A stretch of 13,648 nt of DNA from Pseudomonadota bacterium (GTDB lineage Bacteria > Myxococcota_A > Polyangia > Haliangiales > Haliangiaceae). Location: NCBI GenBank assembly GCA_023386455.1, contig JAEWJO010000360.1:1-13648 (forward strand). The letters run 5' to 3'. Both the position numbers and the translations under genes were made by a program. The notes under the pieces were generated by a model. That model did no database searches. It was not told the DNA's origin and saw nothing but the letters and a program-made list of their open reading frames with translations. Positions 1 to 7,488 of this stretch are shown in pieces. The first letter of the stretch is position 1; each line of letters starts with the position of its first letter.

Positions 1-24
1 CGCGAGGACCGCGGCGTGCTTCAC
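1..24 (-). CDS. start of a further operon gene (8 codons visible)
   Basis: On the minus strand a GTG at 24..22 overlaps the TGA stop of the preceding small membrane protein gene as GTGA. It opens a frame reading M-K-H-A-A-V-L-A up to the window edge. A Lys near the start followed by small hydrophobic residues would fit the beginning of a signal peptide. The same GTGA junction links two other gene pairs in this operon, which is the main reason to believe this start. Nothing can be said about function; a further cytochrome or an outer-membrane component would fit the context but is a guess. Confidence 0.4.
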
Positions 25-250
25 CGCGGCTCCTTCGTGTCGATCTCCTGCAGGCTCGAGCGCTGCGCGCGGCGGGTCTTGCGCACGTCGTGGAAGATCA
101 CGAAGCCGTAGATCGCGAACGCGATCGTGCCGACGAGCTGGCCGACGGTCATCGCGAGCATCACCGGCAGCGGCGTCGGGACCAGCATCGACCAGACCAT
201 GAAGATCAGCGCGAGCAGCGTCAGCAGCGCCGAGATGCGCAGGAGGAGCC

Positions 251-254
<4 letters not shown>
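21..254 (-). CDS. small two-helix membrane protein, function unknown
   Basis: This 77-residue protein starts with GTG and overlaps the stop of the tetraheme cytochrome gene by the GTGA arrangement at 251-254. Two hydrophobic segments are visible, about residues 5-25 (ending in the W-S-M-L-V-P stretch) and 30-52. A charged Arg/Lys-rich C-terminal tail follows and is probably cytoplasmic. It has no Cys, no heme motif and no recognised domain. Its place between the tetraheme cytochrome and another coupled gene suggests an accessory subunit or assembly factor of the cytochrome complex, for example one that holds the quinol-side cytochrome in the inner membrane. That role is inferred from position only. 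Confidence 0.7.
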
Positions 255-866
<612 letters not shown>

Positions 867-889
<23 letters not shown>

Positions 890-2030
890 CCATGTGCTCG
901 CTCGTCGGACCGTTCGGGCCGGGCGCGAGGATGAGGGTTCCCGCGGGCGTCATGGTCCGCGGGTGACACGACGCGCACTGGGTGAGCGGCATCGCCGGCG
1001 TATGCGGTGCAGCGGCGGGCGGCGAGCCGTGACACGTGCCGCACGCGACGGTCCCGGTCTCGGTCCAGCGCGGCCGCGACGGGCCATGGCACCACGCGCT
1101 CGCGCAGGTCTGGGCGTCGCGATCCCAGCCGAGGCTCGCCTCGACCTCCGCAGGGAGCGCCGAGTCGATGTGGCCGGCTGCGCCGACGGTCGCGGGCACG
1201 AGGTGACACGTCGCGCAGGCGATCGGCCCGCGCAGTCCCGTCGGCACGGTGAGGTGCGCGCGGTGCGCGCCGACGCCGAGCGCGGTCGTCAGCGTGTTGC
1301 CCGCGAGATCCGCCGGGGGTGCAGGCGAGGTCGCATCGCCGTGACAGCCGCTGCAGCCGGTCGTGCGTCCGACCTGGATCGCGCCATCGATGTGAGGCGC
1401 GGACGCCGGGTGACAGGTCGCGCACACGTCCTGCGCGTGATCCGGCGGCGGCGCGCCGTGGCAGCGGTTGCAACCGCCGATCGGCGCGGCGTCCCAGCGC
1501 GGCTGGCTCGACGCGGTCGGAAACGGCAGCGCATCGCCGTGGCAGTAGACGTTCGTGCACTGACCCGCCGCGTACGCCGGTGGCCCGGCGCGATCGGCGG
1601 GATCGATGGTGGTCCCGGCGCGCGCACCGAACGTCACCTCTGCGGGCGCGCTGTCGTCGACGATGTGGCCGGGTGCGTCCCAGCTCGCCGGGACGCGGTG
1701 GCAGTCCTCGCACGTCGCGCTTCCGCGGTGCAATCCGTGCGCGCCGGTCGTCGGCCCGTCGGCGTGACAGGTCGTGCAGGCGGTGGGACCGTCGGCGTGA
1801 CACGACAGACACGACGCCTTCGCGGCGCCACCGGCGAAGTCGTCGCCGTGGCACCGTGCACACGTCGCGAAGCTCCAGTTGCGGCGTGCGAGCTCCTTGC
1901 CGTGAAACGCATCGCTCGCGGGATCGAGGATCCCCGACGGATGAACGCGCGCGCCGGACTCACCACCGTCCGGGCGCGTGCGCTCCTCGGCGCAGGCTGC
2001 GACGAGCATGATGATCACCGCCCACTTCAC
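867..2030 (-). CDS. 12-heme CxxxxCH/CxxCH-type cytochrome c lipoprotein
   Basis: This 387-residue protein begins at GTG 2030, which overlaps the decaheme gene's stop (GTGA, 2027-2030). That start places a short hydrophobic signal directly at the N-terminus with a lipobox LVAAC and lipidated Cys13. Ten CXXCH motifs lie at 57, 74, 85, 107, 187, 203, 226, 272, 330 and 352. Two CX4CH motifs (CTNVYCH at 158, CASAWCH at 309) are each followed by a Trp and then a CXXCHG-x-PP site. This is the GSu_C4xC__C2xCH signature of Geobacter-type multiheme cytochromes. CXXCHP with a later H-x-D-G (after Cys203 and Cys352) also fits that group. It probably relays electrons between the inner-membrane tetraheme protein and the decaheme protein. 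A longer reading that starts upstream runs through the decaheme gene in another frame and is not credible. Confidence 0.88.
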
Positions 2031-4195
2031 GGCGTGCCGTGGAACTTGGCGACGTCCCAGAACATGCCGGTGCCGTGACACGTCGCGCACGACTCGACGC
2101 CGGCCGAGGTCGTCGCGAGCTGCGCGTGCGCCGCCGTGTACGGGGCGTCGTGGCAGCTCGTGCACACCGCGCTCTGCGCCGGGATCTTGATCGTGTTCGT
2201 CAGCGTCCAGAACGGGTTGTCGCAGTACGCGTTCGCGTCGTTGCCGGCGGGCTCGCTGCACGACAGCTCCTGCAGCGTGCTCGGCAGGTAGCTCGCCGGC
2301 AGCGGCAGCGTCCAGTTCCTCGACGCGTGGCACGCCTCGCAATCCGTGCGCGGGCGCGGGTAGCGCGTCTCGCCGAAGTTCACCGGCGTGCCGGCCGGGT
2401 TCGCCGCGTTCGGCGTCGGGTTGCCGCCGAGGAAGTAGGGCTGCGTCAGCTCCTCTCCCATGTGGAGCTTGTGGATCATCACGCGGAAGTCGACGCTCTC
2501 GGCGAGCACCGTCGAGCCCTCGAACCTCGCGACGCGCTCGTCATTCGCGTTGTTCGGGTTGTGGCAGAACACGCAGTACTGCGGGTTCTTGCGGAAGCCG
2601 CCGTGACCGTTCAGGTCGTAGTGACAGCCGTTGCACTTGTTGCCGTCGACGATCGTCCGGCGCGGCACCGCGGCCATGTCGGTGACCGCGAACGCGCGCA
2701 CCGGCGAGAACGTCGCGTAGCGCGGTGACGTCGAGACCGGCTGCATGTAGCCCTCGAGGCCAACCTCGTAGCTCCCGGTCGCGGTCGTCGGCATCATCGC
2801 CGTTGCGGGGACCGTGTACGCGAACTTGCCCGCAGCGGCATCGACGGCCGCGAGCGTGCCGGTCGCGCCGCTGCCCTGGATCGTGGTCTGCCAGTAGGTC
2901 GCGATGTCCGTCGTCGGACCGGCGAGCGTCGCGGTGAGCCGCGTCAGCGGCTGCGCCTGGATGTTGCGCGGCGCGCCGTCGACGAGCACGGTGAACGCGA
3001 CCGTCGGCTGCTGCCCGGGCGCGCCGTTCGTGACGCCGTCGATCGTGATCGCGACCTTCGTCGCCATCGGATCGAGCAGGCCCGTGTAGTGCTTGCCCGT
3101 GATCGGCGCGATCACCGACGCCTCGGAGTGGCACACGATGCACGTGCCCTCGTTGACGTTCGGCCCGGTCCCGCCGCCGTGCGCGACCTGCGGCGGTGTG
3201 ATCGGACCGTCGAACACCGTGGTGTCGTGGCACGACGTGCACGCGGCCGGCGACGGCTGCGTCTTCCAGCGATCGCCCTGCGCGCCGGCGTGGCAGCTCT
3301 CGCACCGCGCGATGTTCTGCGGGAATGCGACCGTCGAGAAGTCGTGCACCGACTGCCCGTTGCCGACGATCTTGTAAGGGATGCCGGCGACGACGCTCGG
3401 CAGCGCATCACCGCGATGGATCTTGTGCACCATCACCTTGAAGTCGACGGTGTTGCCGGTGTCGGGGTCCGTCGACTGCGGCTGGTGGCAGAGGATGCAC
3501 TGCTCGGGCTTCGTGTAGCGGCCGCCGTGTGCGTTCAGCGTCGCGCCGTGGCAGCTCCCACACGTGCTCGCCGTCACCTCCTCGCGCACGAGCGGGGTGC
3601 CGCCGCCGGGGACGACCGAGCGCGTGTCGCGATCGAAGTACTGCACGCCATCGAACGTCCGGACCGCGAGCGCCAGTGCGGTCTGCGTCTTCGTCACGTC
3701 GAGGCCGGTCGTCGCCGACGCGAGCGTGTACGTGTACGTGCCTTGCGTGACGTCGACGACCGCGAACGTGCCGTTCGATTCGGTCGACGCCTGCTCGGCG
3801 GTCACGGGGCCACTCGTCGCGATCCGCTTCGTGTACGCGTGATACTGGGCGGGCGAGCCGTCGCTGTTGGTCGCGAGCTGCGCGAACACGAAGCTGACCG
3901 ACACCGCGCCCTGGGTCTTGAGCCCGGTGCGGTCGAGCGCGACCCCCGCGCCGTCCTTCAGCGTGAACGCGATCGTCGCGCCGGCGGGACTGGCGGTGAT
4001 GCCGGTGATCGCGACGTCGACGCCGGCACCGACGACCCACGGCGACGGGTCGGCAGGCTCGCCCTGCGACCCTGTCCCGCCCGGGTCTCCCGGGTCACCC
4101 GGATCCCCGGGGTCTCCCGGATCACCCTGCGGTCCTTGCGGGCCGGCAGGTCCTTCACAAGCCACGAGCAGGGCCAGGAGCGGGAGCGTGCGCAT
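2027..4195 (-). CDS. decaheme c-type cytochrome lipoprotein, OmcA/MtrC family
   Basis: This 722-residue protein starts at ATG 4195 with a short signal and lipobox (LLVAC, Cys13). A collagen-like stalk of 11 Gly-X-Y triplets follows (residues 15-47, including five G-D-P). There are exactly ten CXXCH motifs in two groups of five: 212, 233, 298, 319, 352 and 521, 541, 619, 678, 703. Beta-type stretches at about 55-205 and 375-515 precede each group. This domain-pentaheme-domain-pentaheme plan is that of OmcA/MtrC outer-surface cytochromes, which pass electrons to extracellular acceptors. Both halves share a V-D-F-(K/R)-V-M-(V/I)-H-K-(I/L)-H motif after the second heme. It is the first gene of the cytochrome operon and has a sigma-54-like element and a distal palindrome upstream. 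No MtrA or MtrB partner is in view, so the trans-outer-membrane route is unknown. Confidence 0.93.
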   Translation of the reverse strand: MRTLPLLALLVACEGPAGPQGPQGDPGDPGDPGDPGDPGGTGSQGEPADPSPWVVGAGVDVAITGITASPAGATIAFTLKDGAGVALDRTGLKTQGAVSVSFVFAQLATNSDGSPAQYHAYTKRIATSGPVTAEQASTESNGTFAVVDVTQGTYTYTLASATTGLDVTKTQTALALAVRTFDGVQYFDRDTRSVVPGGGTPLVREEVTASTCGSCHGATLNAHGGRYTKPEQCILCHQPQSTDPDTGNTVDFKVMVHKIHRGDALPSVVAGIPYKIVGNGQSVHDFSTVAFPQNIARCESCHAGAQGDRWKTQPSPAACTSCHDTTVFDGPITPPQVAHGGGTGPNVNEGTCIVCHSEASVIAPITGKHYTGLLDPMATKVAITIDGVTNGAPGQQPTVAFTVLVDGAPRNIQAQPLTRLTATLAGPTTDIATYWQTTIQGSGATGTLAAVDAAAGKFAYTVPATAMMPTTATGSYEVGLEGYMQPVSTSPRYATFSPVRAFAVTDMAAVPRRTIVDGNKCNGCHYDLNGHGGFRKNPQYCVFCHNPNNANDERVARFEGSTVLAESVDFRVMIHKLHMGEELTQPYFLGGNPTPNAANPAGTPVNFGETRYPRPRTDCEACHASRNWTLPLPASYLPSTLQELSCSEPAGNDANAYCDNPFWTLTNTIKIPAQSAVCTSCHDAPYTAAHAQLATTSAGVESCATCHGTGMFWDVAKFHGTP
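4055..4153 (-). repeat. collagen-like Gly-X-Y repeat in the decaheme gene
   Basis: Eleven consecutive Gly-X-Y triplets lie directly after the lipidated Cys of the decaheme cytochrome, five of them G-D-P in a row. The DNA is a run of imperfect 9-nt units rich in GGGTCTCCC / GGATCACCC variants (clearest at 4081-4130). Codon wobble is varied, so the protein repeat seems to be kept rather than recently duplicated. It probably forms a rigid stalk or spacer between the membrane anchor and the heme domains. Length variation by slippage is possible. Confidence 0.85.
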
Positions 4196-4207
4196 GCGCC
4201 CGCTCTA

Positions 4208-4223
4208 ATCACAATTCGTGCCG
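4208..4223 (-). promoter_or_regulatory. sigma-54-like -24/-12 element, decaheme operon
   Basis: Read on the minus strand the site is CGGCACG-AATT-GTGAT, against the sigma-54 consensus TGGCACG-N4-TTGCA. The -24 block matches at six of seven positions, with GG at 4222-4221. The -12 block keeps TG but has GA in place of the usual GC. The implied +1 is near 4197, two bases before the ATG. The weak -12 half lowers confidence, but the position repeats in front of other genes in this window. Confidence 0.5.
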
Positions 4224-4260
4224 CGAGATCACTAAGTAAAACGGCGTAGAGGCTGCAATC

Positions 4261-4279
4261 GCTGCGCGGCGGGCGCAGC
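4261..4279. other. perfect 7-bp inverted repeat
   Basis: GCTGCGC-GGCGG-GCGCAGC, with a 5-nt loop, lies between the hemerythrin-like gene and the decaheme gene. No T-run follows on either strand, so it is not a classical intrinsic terminator. It could end the hemN transcript, slow polymerase, or be a second protein-binding site about 20 bp from the 13-nt palindrome centred at 4290. Confidence 0.4.
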
Positions 4280-4283
4280 GGTC

Positions 4284-4296
4284 CGCAGGTTTTGCG
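4284..4296. promoter_or_regulatory. 13-nt near-palindrome, candidate activator (enhancer) site
   Basis: CGCAGGTTTTGCG has arms CGCA/TGCG around a 5-nt core. The identical 13-mer occurs at 6187-6199 and a close relative at 7472-7484. Its centre (4290) is 93 bp upstream of the predicted +1 of the decaheme gene, in the range used by enhancer-binding activators of sigma-54 promoters. It lies just downstream of the hemerythrin-like gene's stop, so it is not in coding sequence. Confidence 0.5.
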
Positions 4297-4298
4297 CG

Positions 4299-4316
4299 GG
4301 TCACCGCGCGGTGACC
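4299..4316. terminator. 18-bp perfect palindrome over the stop of the hemerythrin-like gene
   Basis: GGTCACCGCGCGGTGACC is fully self-complementary and covers the TGA stop (4303..4301). In RNA it would fold as a 7-bp stem with a GCGC loop at the 3' end of the hemN-hemerythrin transcript. No U-run follows directly, so it may act as a 3'-end stabiliser or a weak terminator. Confidence 0.35.
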
Positions 4317-4723
4317 GTGACCAGCCCGCGGGTCGCGTGCAGCAGCTCCTCTTCGCGATCGAGGTGACGGCGCAGGTCCTCGATCACCAGCCGGAGGTCG
4401 CGGCTCGCCGCCGTGCCCCCGACGTCGCCGGCGAGCTTCATGCGCAGCGCCCGGTGCTCGGTGACGTGCGCGTGCTCGGCCTGATCGGCGCGCTCGCCGG
4501 TCAGCTGCTCCTTCAAGAGCGGTCCGAGCAGCGACTCCTCGAACCGGTTGTGCGCGTCGAACGCGAGCCGGAGGCGCTCGACCTCGCGAAGCAGCTGCGT
4601 CGGCCCGCAGCGGCCCGCGTCCAGCGCGTCGGCGAGCTCGAGGCAGCGGTCCATCATCCCGCGCAGCGCGGCGTGCTGCGCTTCGAGCTCCTGGATCGCG
4701 CGTGCAGGTGTCTTGACGGTCAT
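4301..4723 (-). CDS. hemerythrin-like HHE protein
   Basis: This 140-residue all-helical protein has histidines and acids spaced as in the hemerythrin HHE domain: His17, His58-x3-Glu62, His84/86/90 and His120-x3-Glu124. These can bind a di-iron centre, which in this family binds O2 or senses O2, NO or redox state. It has no signal peptide or membrane helix, so it should be cytoplasmic. The ATG at 4723 is 2 nt after the hemN stop (4728..4726), so the two genes are almost certainly co-transcribed. Pairing with an oxygen-sensitive radical SAM enzyme suggests it removes or senses O2 to protect heme synthesis. The length agrees with stand-alone HHE proteins. The fold is fairly sure; the exact ligand set and role are inferred. 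Confidence 0.85.
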   Translation of the reverse strand: MTVKTPARAIQELEAQHAALRGMMDRCLELADALDAGRCGPTQLLREVERLRLAFDAHNRFEESLLGPLLKEQLTGERADQAEHAHVTEHRALRMKLAGDVGGTAASRDLRLVIEDLRRHLDREEELLHATRGLVTVTAR

Positions 4724-4725
4724 GG

Positions 4726-6096
4726 TCACACCGTCGTCGAGAAGCGGGTCTCGCCCGGCGACTCGTTGAAGTAGCGATCGAAGACGACGCAGACGTTGCG
4801 GACGAGCAGGCGACCGAGCTTCGTCGTCCGGATCCGCTTTGCCGCGCGGTCGTAGCTCGCGAGCTCGGCCAGCTTGTCGAGCTTCGACAGCTCGCGCGCG
4901 AAGTAGCCCTCGGCATCGAGCCGGAACTGCTCGCCGAGCCGCTCGAGGTCGGCCTCGCCCTCGCACATGAGCTCGCTGATCAGCGCGCGCCTCGCGCGAT
5001 CGTCCTGATCGAGGATGAAGCCGCGCTCGACCGGCAGCTCGCGCGCGGCGATGTCGCGCTCCCACACGCGCAGCTCGCTGTGGTTCTGCCAGTGGACCCG
5101 CGAGGTCGACGAGATCGCCGACATGCCGAGGCCGATCACGTTCTCGGCTTGCTGCTCGACGTAGCCCTGGAACGACCGCGTCATCCGGTGTTCGGCGGCC
5201 GCTCGCGCCAGCTTGGAGTCCGGGCGCGCGAAGTGGTCGAGCCCGAGGTGGACGTAGCCGGCCTTCTCGAAGCGCTCGATCCCGAGGAGCAGCAGCGTCG
5301 CGCGCTCGTACGGATCGAGGACCCGGCCGGCGCGCTCGACGAGCCGCTGGTGTGGCAGCTTGCTCGGCAGGTGGGCGTAGCCGAACAGCGCGACGCGGTC
5401 CGGGGCGAGCTCGATCGTCGCGTCGAGCGTGCGCGCGAACGTCTCCTCGGTCTGCAGCGGGAGCCCGTAGACGATGTCGACGTTGATGTCGTCGAACCCG
5501 GAGGCGCGGGCGCGCTCGACGAGCCAGCGGGTCTGCGCGATCGACTGGTGGCGATTGATCGCATCCTGGACGCGCTTGTCGAAGTCCTGCACGCCCATGC
5601 TGAGCGAGCGGAAGCCACACATCGCCAGCGTATCGATCTGCGGCGCCGACGTGGTGCGCGGATCGAGCTCGATCGACCGCCGTGCATTTGGCTTGATCGC
5701 GAAGTACCGCTCGAGCGCCGCGAACACCTCGCGCAAGGTTCGCGCGGGCAGGAAGTTCGGCGAGCCGCCGCCGAGCGCGATCTCGGTGACCGGGGCCGCA
5801 CCGAGCTCGCCGGCGACGAGCGTCATCTCGGTGACGAGCTGGTCGACGTACGTCGAGCCGCGCGACTCGTCACGCGTCGCGATGACGTTACAGCCGCAGT
5901 ACCAGCACAGCGTCTTGCAGAACGGGATGTGGAGGTATAGCGAGACGCTCTCGCTGTTCTGCGCGATCGTCGCGAGCTCGCTGCGGATCCGCGCGGGCGA
6001 CAGCGGCCCGAACTCGGTCGCGGGCGGGTAGCTCGTGTAACGCGGCCCTCGGCTCGACCACTTCGAGAGACACGCGGCCGGATCGTCGTCGTACAT
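4726..6096 (-). CDS. hemN: oxygen-independent coproporphyrinogen III oxidase
   Basis: This 456-residue radical SAM enzyme converts coproporphyrinogen III to protoporphyrinogen IX without O2. It has the N-terminal P-R-Y-T-S-Y-P motif (18-24), a radical SAM cluster motif Cys60-x3-Cys64-x2-Cys67 with the extra Cys69 of true HemN, a GGGSPNF loop at 109-115, and the C-terminal V-R-N-V-C-V-V-F-D-R-Y motif near 432-442. Both the C-x-C extension and the C-terminal motif separate HemN from HemW-like proteins. The length matches E. coli HemN. It heads a two-gene unit with the hemerythrin-like gene and is divergent from a universal stress protein gene across 152 bp. A CGGCACG-N4-TTGAT element lies just upstream. 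It supplies heme at low oxygen, which suits the neighbouring multiheme cytochromes. Confidence 0.95.
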   Translation of the reverse strand: MYDDDPAACLSKWSSRGPRYTSYPPATEFGPLSPARIRSELATIAQNSESVSLYLHIPFCKTLCWYCGCNVIATRDESRGSTYVDQLVTEMTLVAGELGAAPVTEIALGGGSPNFLPARTLREVFAALERYFAIKPNARRSIELDPRTTSAPQIDTLAMCGFRSLSMGVQDFDKRVQDAINRHQSIAQTRWLVERARASGFDDINVDIVYGLPLQTEETFARTLDATIELAPDRVALFGYAHLPSKLPHQRLVERAGRVLDPYERATLLLLGIERFEKAGYVHLGLDHFARPDSKLARAAAEHRMTRSFQGYVEQQAENVIGLGMSAISSTSRVHWQNHSELRVWERDIAARELPVERGFILDQDDRARRALISELMCEGEADLERLGEQFRLDAEGYFARELSKLDKLAELASYDRAAKRIRTTKLGRLLVRNVCVVFDRYFNESPGETRFSTTV

Positions 6097-6110
6097 GGTT
6101 CTACGTACTC

Positions 6111-6126
6111 ATCAAGTGGCGTGCCG
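6111..6126 (-). promoter_or_regulatory. sigma-54-like -24/-12 element, hemN
   Basis: Minus-strand CGGCACG-CCAC-TTGAT matches TGGCACG-N4-TTGCA except for the first base and the last two (CA to AT). The implied +1 is near 6100, four bases before the hemN ATG. The near-palindrome at 6187-6199 is centred 93 bp upstream of that point. Confidence 0.5.
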
Positions 6127-6186
6127 GCTTCGCGCCGACGAAATCCCGCAAGCCTCGCGCGTGACCCCTCGCGTCCGCGATCCCGA

Positions 6187-6199
6187 CGCAGGTTTTGCG
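6187..6199. promoter_or_regulatory. 13-nt near-palindrome between hemN and usp1
   Basis: CGCAGGTTTTGCG is identical to the copy at 4284-4296. It lies in the 152-bp divergent region, centred 93 bp from the predicted hemN +1 and 53 bp from the predicted usp1 +1, so a single bound activator could serve both genes. Flanking bases differ from the other copies, so this is a short conserved site and not part of a longer duplication. Confidence 0.5.
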
Positions 6200-6219
6200 G
6201 CTGTCGCTCCGGATATCCC

Positions 6220-6235
6220 TGGTATGCGAGTTGCC
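6220..6235 (+). promoter_or_regulatory. sigma-54-like -24/-12 element, usp1
   Basis: TGGTATG-CGAG-TTGCC keeps the critical GG-N10-GC (GG 6221-6222, GC 6233-6234) and the TTGC block of sigma-54 promoters. The middle of the -24 block reads TAT where CAC is usual. The implied +1 is near 6246, three bases before the ATG. Confidence 0.5.
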
Positions 6236-6248
6236 TCTCACGTCGATC

Positions 6249-6812
6249 ATGAGCGCCCAGCAAGCACAGATCGTCGTGGCGTTCGACTTCAGCGAGAGCA
6301 GCCGGGCTGCGCTGGATCGAGCGCTCACGTTCACCGACCACGTCCTCCATGTCCTCTGCGTCGTCGATTCGCACGGCGTCGTGCCGGTGCCGCTCCATGG
6401 CGCACCGACCTACGACTACGCCGAGCGCGTCCAGCGCGAGCTCGCGCACCTGATCGAGGTCGAGCTTCGCCAGACGCAGCGCGCCGGTAGCCTCCACTAC
6501 TTCGTGCACGTGCGGATCGGCAAGCCGGTCGACGAGATCCTCGCGCTCGCCCGCGAGGTCGGCGCCGACGGGATCCTCGTCGGCACGAAGGGCCGCACGG
6601 GCGTCGAGCGGCTGGTGCTCGGCTCGGTCGCCGAGCGCGTCGTCCGCGAGGCCGGCTGCACCGTCGAGGTCGTTCGCGCCAAGACGTACGACGCGGTGAA
6701 GCTCCTCGTCATGACGGAGGTCGAGCACCACGATCGCTACGTTCGTCCGCACCGCTACTCGTACAGCGACCACCGCGTCGAGCAGCGTCCGACCGAGTGG
6801 CCGCTCTACTGA
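6249..6812 (+). CDS. universal stress protein (UspA family) with His/Tyr-rich tail
   Basis: This 187-residue protein has a single Usp domain at about residues 6-145. It begins with a hydrophobic strand I-V-V-A-F-D-F-S-E-S and ends with the ATP-binding pattern G112-x2-G115-x9-G125-S126, so it belongs to the nucleotide-binding Usp subgroup. After the domain a tail of about 40 residues is rich in His, Tyr, Arg and acidic residues and is not part of the family core. The start at ATG 6249 is chosen because the domain begins six residues later; a TTG at 6195 in the same frame would add an unlikely leader. It is divergent from hemN, and its stop overlaps the 3' end of the convergent hemG by 7 bp. 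Usp proteins help survival under energy or oxygen limitation; the specific role is unknown. Confidence 0.88.
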   Translation: MSAQQAQIVVAFDFSESSRAALDRALTFTDHVLHVLCVVDSHGVVPVPLHGAPTYDYAERVQRELAHLIEVELRQTQRAGSLHYFVHVRIGKPVDEILALAREVGADGILVGTKGRTGVERLVLGSVAERVVREAGCTVEVVRAKTYDAVKLLVMTEVEHHDRYVRPHRYSYSDHRVEQRPTEWPLY

Positions 6813-7381
6813 GCGACCGCGCTGCGCGGCGACGCGGCCCTGCTGCGGCGCGCACCGAGCAGCGCCGAGATCCGACCGGCGAACGTCGACACCGCGGCGA
6901 AGTCCGTGAACACGTGGTCGCGTGACGTGTCGGTCGTGTGCCCGCCGCGCCGGCTGATCTGCTTCATCACGTAGCGGAGGATCCAGCCGTACCGCGTGTA
7001 GGGCAGGCCGCCGCCGAACGCGACACTCTCGTTCGGTGCCCACCGCAGCTGGCCGAACGTCTTCACGAGGTATCCGTTCGGGTCGCGGCGCGTGCTCGTC
7101 GCCGCGGACATGCTGACCGAGAAGAAGCCGGTCGGGAGCGCCGACAGCGCGCGGCGGTGCTCCTTGATGTAGTCCAGCACCGATTGCGCGTGGCGGCCGA
7201 ACTCGACGCGCGAGCCGATGATCACCGCATCGAACGCCTGCGGCGGCGGTGGTGCGGCGTGAGCCTCGGCGTTCGCGAGCGTCACGTCGTGACTGTCGCG
7301 GCGGAGCCGTTCGGTGATGTGCTCGGCGATGATACGTGTTTGACCGTAGTGACTTGCGTATACGACGAGGATTCGGCTCAT
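6806..7381 (-). CDS. hemG: flavodoxin-like protoporphyrinogen oxidase, HemG type
   Basis: This 191-residue protein has a flavodoxin fold. The FMN phosphate-binding loop is Y-A-S-H-Y-G-Q-T (8-15), followed by V-I-I-G-S (53-57). The HemG-type C-terminal region reads G-G-G-L-P-Y-x2-Y near 123-131, then R-x-V-M-K (136-140) and G-G-x-T-x-D-T-S (146-153), ending in T-D-F near 159-161. HemG oxidises protoporphyrinogen IX to protoporphyrin IX with quinone as acceptor, the step after HemN, so the two clustered genes cover consecutive oxygen-independent steps of heme synthesis. The last 20 residues are Arg/Ala/Ser-rich and atypical. It is divergent from usp2 and convergent with usp1. A general flavodoxin-domain protein is the alternative call. 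Confidence 0.86.
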   Translation of the reverse strand: MSRILVVYASHYGQTRIIAEHITERLRRDSHDVTLANAEAHAAPPPPQAFDAVIIGSRVEFGRHAQSVLDYIKEHRRALSALPTGFFSVSMSAATSTRRDPNGYLVKTFGQLRWAPNESVAFGGGLPYTRYGWILRYVMKQISRRGGHTTDTSRDHVFTDFAAVSTFAGRISALLGARRSRAASPRSAVAQ

Positions 7382-7393
7382 GAGATCGCGGTC

Positions 7394-7409
7394 TGCAACG
7401 CGCGTGCAG
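7394..7409 (-). promoter_or_regulatory. sigma-54-like -24/-12 element, hemG
   Basis: Minus-strand CTGCACG-CGCG-TTGCA has a perfect -12 block and five of seven -24 bases. The G at -24 is kept while -25 is T. The implied +1 is near 7383, two bases before the ATG. The 7472-7484 palindrome is centred 95 bp upstream. Confidence 0.55.
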
Positions 7410-7471
7410 GACGCAACAGCAGCGGGCCGCAGCGAAACCCCGCGATCGCACGGATCTCCAGCGCGCCGCTG

Positions 7472-7484
7472 CGCAGGCCTTGCA
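7472..7484. promoter_or_regulatory. 13-nt near-palindrome between hemG and usp2
   Basis: CGCAGGCCTTGCA matches the 4284 and 6187 copies at 10 of 13 positions, in the same orientation. It is centred 95 bp from the predicted hemG +1 and 94 bp from the predicted usp2 +1, almost midway in the 192-bp divergent region. Its right half also reads as a weak sigma-54 -12 block (TTGCA) but lacks a proper -24 partner. Confidence 0.45.
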
Positions 7485-7488
7485 GTGA

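Noticed and set aside
4081..4130. Tandem 9-nt units as a CRISPR or microsatellite
   Set aside because: They are in frame and encode the Gly-X-Y stalk of the decaheme protein. There are no spacers.
4208..4234. Direct repeat ATCACAA / ATCACTA exactly 20 bp apart upstream of the decaheme gene
   Set aside because: The units are short, and the first is part of the -12 block. A response-regulator site cannot be excluded but is not supported by a second example.
4253..4258. TTGCAG as a -35 box with a TACTTA -10 (4233-4238) for the decaheme gene
   Set aside because: The spacer is only 14 bp and the -10 is poor; the sigma-54-like element is a better candidate.
6099..6119. FNR-type site upstream of hemN (TTGAT half-site on the minus strand)
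   Set aside because: Only one half-site is present; the opposite ATCAA is missing at the right distance. The TTGAT is better explained as the -12 half of the sigma-54-like element.
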